From CAKKQX01 sp046313915 (lineage in GTDB: Bacteria > Pseudomonadota > Gammaproteobacteria > Burkholderiales > SG8-41), in contig JBKBXX010000025.1 of NCBI GenBank assembly GCA_046313915.1, forward strand, positions 1-31,265: a stretch of DNA of 31,265 bases, read 5' to 3'. The notes below the pieces were generated by a model. That model was not told the DNA's origin. It searched no databases and saw only the letters and a list, made by a program, of their open reading frames with translations. Shown here in pieces: positions 25,570 through 31,265 of this stretch (position 1 is the stretch's first letter; each line of letters starts with the position of its first letter). Made by a program: the position numbers and the translations under genes.

Positions 25570-26484
25570 GTGGGCTTCGTTGCGGTAGGCGGCAGCGAGG
25601 GGCGGCGCTGCTCCGTGCTGGCGTGGGGCATGGCGTTGCTGGTGCAAAGCGCGGCCGCGATGGCGGCGGTGACGCTCGCCGACGATCGCGGCCAGGCCGT
25701 GGCGCTGGCGATGCCCGCACAGCGCATCGTGACGCTCGCGCCGCATCTGGCCGAAATCGTTTCCGCCGCCGGCGCTGGCGGCAAGCTGGCCGGTGTCGCG
25801 CGTTTCAGCGATTTTCCCGAGGCCGCGAGCCGCTTGCCGCAGGTGGGCGACAGCTCACGCGTCGATCTCGAGCGCATCGTTGCGCTCAAGCCCGACCTGA
25901 TCCTGGCGTGGCAGAGCGGCAACCAGGCAGCGGATATCGCACGCCTCGAGCGGCTGGGTTTCCCGGTGTTCGTGACCGAAGCCGCGCGCCTCGACGACAT
26001 TCCGCGCCTGCTGCGCGCGGCGGGCGCACTGGCTGGCACGCTTCCCGAAGCGGAGCGGGCAGCTCAAAAATTTATGAATAAAATCAATGCGTTAAAAAAT
26101 AAATATGACGCTCGTCCGCCGCTGCGCGTGTTCTACGAAGTCTGGCACCGTCCGCTCATCACCGTCAATGGCCGCCATATGATCAGCGACGTGATCCGTT
26201 TGTGCGGCGGGCGCAACGTGTTTGCCGATGCAGCGGGCCTCACACCAGTGGTATCGGAAGAAGCGGTGCTGGCGGCGCGGCCCGATGTCGTGGTCGGCGG
26301 CGGCTCTGCTGCGCGATTTGCCGCGCAATGGCGCGCGTCGGCGGCGCCAGCGCTGCGCGGTCTGCCGGTGTTTCATATCGACCCCGACATCATGCAGCGC
26401 TCGACGCCACGCATCGTCGAAGGCGCTCGGCTGCTCTGCGAGCGTCTGGAAAGCGTCAGAAGAAGCCGCGGGGCGCGGCCCTAG
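25570..26484 (+). CDS. btuF: Cobalamin-type ABC transporter substrate-binding protein (BtuF-like)
   Basis: A periplasmic binding protein of the helical-backbone type (BtuF/FhuD/FepB), about 304 residues from the start chosen. A signal peptide (RRCSVLAWGMALLVQSAAAMAA) is followed by VTLADDRGQAVALAMPAQRIVTLAPHLAEIVSAAG, KLAGVARFSDFPEAASRLPQVG, LERIVALKPDLILAW and a C-terminal RPDVVVGGG region. GTG at 25570 keeps the basic residues before the hydrophobic core; GTG 25615 and ATG 25630 are alternatives. Family members carry B12 or iron siderophores; the B12 assignment is supported by the nearby cobalamin adenosyltransferase. No btuC or btuD gene is in the window, and no cobalamin riboswitch was recognised upstream. 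Confidence 0.85.
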   Translation: MGFVAVGGSEGRRCSVLAWGMALLVQSAAAMAAVTLADDRGQAVALAMPAQRIVTLAPHLAEIVSAAGAGGKLAGVARFSDFPEAASRLPQVGDSSRVDLERIVALKPDLILAWQSGNQAADIARLERLGFPVFVTEAARLDDIPRLLRAAGALAGTLPEAERAAQKFMNKINALKNKYDARPPLRVFYEVWHRPLITVNGRHMISDVIRLCGGRNVFADAAGLTPVVSEEAVLAARPDVVVGGGSAARFAAQWRASAAPALRGLPVFHIDPDIMQRSTPRIVEGARLLCERLESVRRSRGARP

Positions 26485-26525
26485 TCAGAAAAACGTGAAA
26501 CTGCGCGGCTCCCGTTTCCAGCCTA

Positions 26526-26720
26526 TTATGCGGTGGTGTCGATTTTCTGCCCGAGGCGGGGATCGTGCCGGACCGCGGAATGGAGGGCTTCCGCCGGCGC
26601 GTTCTGGTCGTCGCTGGCATCGCTGCGGTTGTTTTTGGGCGCGAATTTTCCCTGCCCGCGGCCGGGTTTGCGCCCGCCGAGGCCGTTTTCCATCGATTTG
26701 ATGCCGCCGATCGAGTCCAT
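26526..26720 (-). CDS. Orphan 64-residue basic protein
   Basis: The protein begins MDSIGGIKSMENGLGG and has 64 residues: a Gly/Lys/Arg-rich first half (GRKPGRGQGKFAPKNN), an acidic patch (SDASDDQN), and an ending DPRLGQKIDTTA. It has no signal peptide or membrane segment and is probably largely disordered. GGAG lies 6 nt before the ATG, the main evidence that it is a real gene. I do not recognise the family. It is convergent with btuF (41 bp between the stops) and downstream of the cobalamin adenosyltransferase on the same strand (158-bp gap). An alternative out-of-frame reading from a Met codon upstream (MPKEINGFAAIAG) was noticed but lacks a ribosome binding site. Confidence 0.55.
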   Translation of the reverse strand: MDSIGGIKSMENGLGGRKPGRGQGKFAPKNNRSDASDDQNAPAEALHSAVRHDPRLGQKIDTTA

Positions 26721-26878
26721 GATTTGCTCCGGTACCGGCAATAGCGGCAAAGCCGTTGATTTCTTTAGGCATCGTGGCGGTCGCCGCTGGCGCCGAGCGG
26801 ACGCCGGAGGTGAGCGGTAGCGGTTGCAATGTCGGGATATGACGGCGCGCGGCGCGCGATCCGCTTGGGCCCGGAGCA

Positions 26879-27433
26879 TCACCTGCGGTTTTTTCCCTGC
26901 TGCCACAACACGTCGCTGCCGCCGGCGTGACGGTTGAGCAGCCGGCTGACGACGAACAGCAGGTCGGAGAGGCGGTTCAGATACTGCAGGAGGGGCGCGG
27001 CGACCGCTTCGCGCTGCGCGAGTGCCACCAGCCGGCGCTCGGCGCGGCGGCATACGGCGCGTGCCACGTGGGTGAGCGCTGCGGCACGCGAGCCGCCGGG
27101 CAGGATGAAATCCGTGAGCGGCGGCAGCGTGGCGTTGAAATCGTCGAGCGCGGCCTCGAGCCGCGCGACATGCGAGGCGGCAAGGACAGGATGGCCCGGC
27201 AGACTCAATTCGCCGCCGAGATCGAACAGGTCGTGCTGGACGTCGACGAGACAGGCGCGCACGGCCTCCGGCATGTCCTCCGCGAGCAGCACGCCGAGGT
27301 TGCTGTTGAGCTCGTCGACCGCGCCGATGGCCTCGATGCGCGATGCGTCCTTGGCGATGCGCGAGCCATCGGCAAGGCCGGTCGAGCCGTTGTCGCCGGT
27401 GCGCGTGTAGATTCGGGTCAGGCGGTTTGCCAT
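26879..27433 (-). CDS. pduO: ATP:cob(I)alamin adenosyltransferase, PduO type
   Basis: This enzyme makes adenosylcobalamin from cob(I)alamin and ATP. The 184-residue protein has the PduO/MMAB signatures: TRTGDNGSTGLADGSR (the ATP-binding N-terminal loop), DELNSNLG, DLFDLGGELS, and the C-terminal LPGGSRAAALTHVARAVCRRAERR. The ATG at 27433 starts directly before LTRIYTRTGD; a longer in-frame extension to 27589 lacks family similarity. A TATAAT box lies 31 bp upstream. The gene adjoins btuF across the orphan gene, so this locus links B12 uptake and activation. Confidence 0.93.
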   Translation of the reverse strand: MANRLTRIYTRTGDNGSTGLADGSRIAKDASRIEAIGAVDELNSNLGVLLAEDMPEAVRACLVDVQHDLFDLGGELSLPGHPVLAASHVARLEAALDDFNATLPPLTDFILPGGSRAAALTHVARAVCRRAERRLVALAQREAVAAPLLQYLNRLSDLLFVVSRLLNRHAGGSDVLWQQGKNRR

Positions 27434-27463
27434 GCGCGGGGGGATCCCTGATCGTATCGTCCG

Positions 27464-27469
27464 ATTATA
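27464..27469 (-). promoter_or_regulatory. Candidate -10 box for the adenosyltransferase gene
   Basis: The minus strand reads TATAAT at 27469-27464, a perfect consensus about 31 nt before the ATG at 27433, so a start near 27457 and a leader of about 24 nt are expected. No TTGACA-like element is seen 16-18 bp upstream. Confidence 0.45.
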
Positions 27470-27522
27470 GAGCGGGCAGCGGCAAACCGGGCGGAGGATG
27501 GATCGGGCGTTGCGCCATGCCG

Positions 27523-29649
27523 TTATTGCCGCGGCGAAACGGGCCGCAGCGGACAGGATCGGGCGTCGAAAGCCGGATCGTCTATCCATTGGCAGATCGC
27601 TTCCAGCGCGGCATCCTCGGTGCGGAAGAAATGCCGGGCGCCGATTTCCGCATGAAGCCCGGTGTTTTCCATCACCTTGAGCACCTGCAGTTTCAGGCCG
27701 CTGAAAACCATGGTGACACCGTTTTCCCGCAGCCGCCGCACCAGGTGGCGCACCATCTCGTCGCCCGAACCGTCGATTTCGTTGATGGCGTCGCCCACGA
27801 CCAGGATGTGCCTGGCCTTGGGACGACGCGCGGCTTCCCCCAGCAGCACGTCCTCGAAGTATGGCACGTTTGCAAAATACAGGGAGCCATCGAAGCGGAT
27901 GGCGATGATGTATTCGCTGGTTTCCAGGCCGTGCGCCACGGCGTCGCGCAGCGTGCCGTCGGGATGGCGGCCGAGCACCACCACCCGCGGCCGCATGGTG
28001 CGATAGAGGTAGAGCACGATCGCGAGCCCCGCGCCCACCAGGATGCCGATATCGAGGTGTGGCGCGAACCCCAGCGTGGCGATGAAAGTGACGGTGGCGG
28101 CGATGCCGTCGTGGCGATGGGCTTTCCAGGCATGTCTGAACGCTTCGAAGTCGATCAGGTTGGCCACCGCCATCATAATGACCGCGGCGAGTGTCGCCTG
28201 CGGCAGGTGATGGAGCAGCGGCGTGAACAGCAGCAGCGTCAGCAGCACGATGGCGCCCGTGATCACCGAGGACATCCCGCTGCGGGCGTCGGCATCGAGA
28301 TTGACCGCGGAACGCGAAAACGAGCCACTGACGGGAAACGACTGGCTCAGGCTGCCGACGATGTTGGCGAGTCCCTGGCCGATCAGCTCCTGATCGGGAT
28401 CGATACGCTGCCTGGTGCGGGTGGCCATGGCCTTGGCGATCGATACCGCTTCCATGAAACCGACCAGCGTGATCACGAGCGCGGTGGACAGCAGGGTGGC
28501 CATCGTATCCAGGCTCAGTGCGGGCAGCGCGATTGCCGGCAGCCCCGAGGGAATGCGGCCGACGACTTCGCCGCCGCCGCTCAACAGCACCTTGCCGTCG
28601 CTGATCTTGATGATGCGCCAGTGGTGGCCGTCGGTTTCGGCATTTTCCGGCAACAGCCGGTCGAGATAGAGCCGCGGCGCCTCGCCGTTTTTGCCGGGCA
28701 CGCGCACGAAAACGAAACGGCGCAGTTCGCGCATCCGCAGGCGGTGTTCACGCTCGACGGTCTTGATTTCGGTCTTGAGGATTTCGACGTCGTAGCTGGC
28801 CGCCAGCGTCCGGGGATGGGTGGCGCCCGCCTGCTTTTCCAGTTGATGCAGCTCGGCTGCGCGGGCAGCGAGCTCGGCCTGCAGTTCCCGTGCCCGGGAA
28901 GCGGTGGCGAGCGCATACTCGATGGAGTTTCTGGCGGTGACATTCTGGAACTGGGCGATGTCGGCGCTGCTGTTCTGCTCGAAGGTGATGGCCCAGCTCG
29001 CCAGGGTGGAGAGGCCGACGACGATGAGCACGCCGGGCCAGCGCGGGCGGTGTTTTTTGAGCAGCAGCATCAGCGCGAGCGCCGCGAGGCCCATCAGCAG
29101 GGTCGGGAGATGGGCGTCGCGGAGCTGCTGCAGCACACCCCAGACGTCCATCATGAAATGCTCGGTGCGCGCGGTCGGCACACCCAGTATCTTGTTGATC
29201 TGCGACAGCGCAATGATGATTGCTGCCGCGTTGGTGAAGCCGACGATCACCGGATGCGACAGGAAGTTGACGATGGCGCCGAGACGGAATACGCCGATGG
29301 CGAGTTCCATCAATCCCACCAGCAGCGCGAGCACGATCGCGAGCGCGATGAACTGTTCGCTTCCCGGCGCGGCAAACTGCGCCAGCGTGGAGCCGGTGAG
29401 CAGCGACACCATTGCCACCGGGCCGGTGGCGAGTTGGTGGGACGAACCCCACAGCGCCCCGACCATGACGGGCAGAAACGCGGCGTAAAGGCCGTAATAG
29501 GCGGGCAGTCCCGCGAGCTGGGCATAGGCCATCGACTGCGGAACCAGCACCATCGCCACGGTGATTCCGGCCACCAGATCCGCGCGCAGCGCTTGCGGTG
29601 TCAGCGGAAACCAGTTGAGGAAAGGGAAGAAGCGTTTCGCAGCGCTCAT
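27523..29649 (-). CDS. SulP-family anion transporter with a large coiled-coil insertion
   Basis: The protein has 708 residues, longer than the usual 500-600. The N-terminal SulP membrane domain begins LRADLVAGITVAMVLVPQSMAYAQLAGLP and includes FLSHPVIVGFTNAAA and GSSHQLATGPVAM. A C-terminal STAS domain (about 560-690) ends the protein. An extra block of about 137 residues (224-360; bases 28570-28980) sits between GVLIVVGLSTLASWAI and VVGRIPSGLPAIALPALS, which are normally separated by only about 10-15 residues. Residues 243-310 of it look like a coiled coil rich in Glu, Arg and Ala. Substrate (sulfate, bicarbonate or other anion) cannot be told. It starts 70 bp after the second SulP gene's stop and is probably co-transcribed. 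Confidence 0.88.
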   Translation of the reverse strand: MSAAKRFFPFLNWFPLTPQALRADLVAGITVAMVLVPQSMAYAQLAGLPAYYGLYAAFLPVMVGALWGSSHQLATGPVAMVSLLTGSTLAQFAAPGSEQFIALAIVLALLVGLMELAIGVFRLGAIVNFLSHPVIVGFTNAAAIIIALSQINKILGVPTARTEHFMMDVWGVLQQLRDAHLPTLLMGLAALALMLLLKKHRPRWPGVLIVVGLSTLASWAITFEQNSSADIAQFQNVTARNSIEYALATASRARELQAELAARAAELHQLEKQAGATHPRTLAASYDVEILKTEIKTVEREHRLRMRELRRFVFVRVPGKNGEAPRLYLDRLLPENAETDGHHWRIIKISDGKVLLSGGGEVVGRIPSGLPAIALPALSLDTMATLLSTALVITLVGFMEAVSIAKAMATRTRQRIDPDQELIGQGLANIVGSLSQSFPVSGSFSRSAVNLDADARSGMSSVITGAIVLLTLLLFTPLLHHLPQATLAAVIMMAVANLIDFEAFRHAWKAHRHDGIAATVTFIATLGFAPHLDIGILVGAGLAIVLYLYRTMRPRVVVLGRHPDGTLRDAVAHGLETSEYIIAIRFDGSLYFANVPYFEDVLLGEAARRPKARHILVVGDAINEIDGSGDEMVRHLVRRLRENGVTMVFSGLKLQVLKVMENTGLHAEIGARHFFRTEDAALEAICQWIDDPAFDARSCPLRPVSPRQ

Positions 29650-29719
29650 GTGCTATCCCGGCGCGGGGCGGAGGCATCCATTGCCGGAAACACGAAGTGT
29701 CTGCCCCATCGGCCCTGCA

Positions 29720-31265
29720 TCAGGGGGCCGCCACCGTCTTCGGTCGCGGCTCGCCGTTGGGCAGACGCTCGTGGCATTCCTTGAAGATTCTCGTCTTGCA
29801 GTACCGGCAGATCTCCGTGTCGAGCTTCGGGTAAATATGCGAAATGGGTCTGGTCCTGACGGCGAAGAAATTTTCCCGTCCCAGGCTTTCGATATAGCCG
29901 CCCTGTTCCAGCAGCCTCCGCACTTCGTCTTTCACACGATAAAAATACAGACCGCCGCCGAGCCTGCGTCTGCGCCGTGCTTCCTGCACCAGCATTTCCG
30001 CGCCCGGCATGTCGATGAAGTTGATGCCGCTCGCGACGATCAGCACGTGTTTCTGGCGGGGATTGAGTTCGTCGATTTCTTCGAGGTTGCGCTGGATATG
30101 GTCAACTGCGCCGAAAAAAATCGAACCGTTGATGCGCAGCATCTTCAGCTGCGGGCAATCGGGCAGTCCGGTGTCCGCCGAATAATGATAGCTGCCTTCG
30201 GCGGGATCGGGTTTGACATCGACGATCAGGGGGCGGGAGGTGCGGGTCAGATACAGCGTCAGCGACAGCAGCACGCCGGCGTAGATGGCGAACTCCAGAT
30301 CGACGAACAGCGCCGAAAAAAACGTGACCAGCATCACCGCGATTTCCCGGCGGCTGGTCCTGAACACCGCCTTGATGTAATGGAAGTCGATGAGGCCGTA
30401 GGCGACCATGAACAGGATCGCTGCCATGACTGCGAGCGGCAGATATTGCGCGAGCGGCGCGATGAGCAGCAGGATGGCGATCAGCGCGAGCGCCGAGAAC
30501 ACCGCGGCAAGCGGCGTCTTGGCGCCGGCTTCGTAGTTGAGGCCGCTGCGATTGAAGGAGCCGCTCGATGCATACGCCGAGAAAAAGCTGCCCACGACGT
30601 TTGACAGGCCCTGGCCGATGAATTCCTGGTTGCCGTCGATGCGTTGCCCCGACTTGACACCGATCGCGCGTGCGATCGATACCGCCTCGGTGAGCGCAAG
30701 GATGGTGACGGCGAGCGCCACCGGCAGCGTTTTCTTGATGCTGTCGGCGGACAGGTCGGGTCGGGAAAGCTCGGGCAGGCTGCCGGGCAGTGCGCCGACC
30801 GTCGCAATGTGCGTGACGTCGTGACCGAAGAATGCGCTCAAGGCGGCCGCAATGAGGCTGCCGGCGAGCATGGCGGCGATCATGTAGGGGAATTTCGGAC
30901 AATATTTGCGGCACAGCACGCCCGAGAGCAGCGTTACCGCACCGACAGCCGTGACATAGGGATTGGCGCTGCCGATCCTGGCGAAGAAATGGATCCAGGT
31001 GTCGGTGAACGACGCGCCGTGCGGAATGTCGATGCCGAAAAAATTTTTGAGTTGCGCCGCGAAAATCAGGCAGGCCGCGCCGGCGGTGAAGCTCACCACC
31101 ACGGTATGGGAAATGAAGTTGACGAGCGCTCCCATGCGCGCTACGCCCATTGCCAGCTGCAACACGCCGGTGAGAAAAGTGAGCGTGAGCACGAGCCGGA
31201 TGTATTCCGGAGTGCCGGGCTCGGCGAGCGGGCTCATGCTGGCGAAAACGAAAATCGAGATGACG
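29720..31265 (-). CDS. SulP-family anion transporter with cysteine tail (5' end outside window)
   Basis: The frame is open to the window edge; residues before the ATG at 31237 read ISIFVFASMSPLAEPGTPEYI, which matches the family's internal sequence, so the true start lies beyond base 31265. Visible parts are membrane segments, QEFIGQGLSNVVGSFFSAY with SGSFNRSGLNYEAGAKTPLA, a STAS domain (LKMLRINGSIFFGAVDHI, VLIVASGINFIDMPGAE), and a C-terminal tail EICRYCKTRIFKECHERLPN with CxxC plus a further Cys. The tail could bind a metal; this is inference. Substrate not determinable. It is upstream of the other SulP gene on the same strand, a tandem pair of different subtypes rather than near-identical copies. 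Confidence 0.88.
   Translation of the reverse strand, partial: VISIFVFASMSPLAEPGTPEYIRLVLTLTFLTGVLQLAMGVARMGALVNFISHTVVVSFTAGAACLIFAAQLKNFFGIDIPHGASFTDTWIHFFARIGSANPYVTAVGAVTLLSGVLCRKYCPKFPYMIAAMLAGSLIAAALSAFFGHDVTHIATVGALPGSLPELSRPDLSADSIKKTLPVALAVTILALTEAVSIARAIGVKSGQRIDGNQEFIGQGLSNVVGSFFSAYASSGSFNRSGLNYEAGAKTPLAAVFSALALIAILLLIAPLAQYLPLAVMAAILFMVAYGLIDFHYIKAVFRTSRREIAVMLVTFFSALFVDLEFAIYAGVLLSLTLYLTRTSRPLIVDVKPDPAEGSYHYSADTGLPDCPQLKMLRINGSIFFGAVDHIQRNLEEIDELNPRQKHVLIVASGINFIDMPGAEMLVQEARRRRRLGGGLYFYRVKDEVRRLLEQGGYIESLGRENFFAVRTRPISHIYPKLDTEICRYCKTRIFKECHERLPNGEPRPKTVAAP

Noticed and set aside
23843..25720. Minus-strand open frame of 625 codons opposite aroG and the decayed cNMP gene
   Set aside because: aroG on the plus strand is clearly genuine; the antisense reading has no family signature.
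27343..29784. Plus-strand open frame of 813 codons opposite the SulP gene
   Set aside because: Its translation is low-complexity (His, Gln, Gly, Arg rich) with no domain, while the opposite strand encodes an intact SulP transporter. Long shadow frames are expected in GC-rich DNA.

Overview
The window is GC-rich and densely coded, and looks like a chromosomal segment from a betaproteobacterium. I infer this from the block glnE - ilvE - zf-CHCC zinc-finger protein - waaF, the long TIGR02099-type YhdP, an AroG-type DAHP synthase and overall protein similarity. The Nitrosomonadales/Rhodocyclales area seems most likely; genus cannot be told from sequence alone. I saw no rRNA, tRNA, CRISPR array, insertion sequence or prophage.

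Layout. (a) 1-753: C-terminal end of alaS. (b) 810-3513, minus: two tandem EAL-HDOD signalling proteins, each preceded by an AT-rich island and a leader with hairpins. (c) 3771-6263, minus: phosphomannomutase/phosphoglucomutase and a YheT-type hydrolase. (d) 6309-11981, minus: a six-gene cluster, in transcription order SnoaL-like protein, ComA/phosphosulfolactate-synthase-like protein, TcuA, TcuB, class II aldolase/adducin-like protein, amidohydrolase. (e) 12018-17101, minus: waaF, a small zinc protein, ilvE and glnE. (f) 17170-25015, plus: yhdP, a small exported protein, a nitrilase-family amidase, tldD and aroG. (g) 25069-27433: a decayed cyclic-nucleotide-binding-domain gene, btuF (plus), an orphan 64-residue gene and a PduO-type cobalamin adenosyltransferase (both minus). 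(h) 27523-31265, minus: two adjacent SulP-family anion transporters, the upstream one cut by the window edge.

Most of the window is housekeeping: translation, nitrogen control, branched-chain and aromatic amino acids, envelope biogenesis, cobalamin use. The part most likely to hold undescribed biology is cluster (d). It combines TcuA/TcuB, known for oxidising tricarballylate to cis-aconitate, with a ComA-family protein whose usual active-site signatures are altered and with two divergent carbon-compound enzymes. No transporter or regulator is beside it. A second notable item is a SulP transporter with an insertion of about 137 residues, partly coiled coil, between its membrane part and the segment leading to the STAS domain.

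Start codons were chosen by Shine-Dalgarno spacing, overlap with neighbours and remembered family N-termini. Family names rest on motif recognition, not on database searches.
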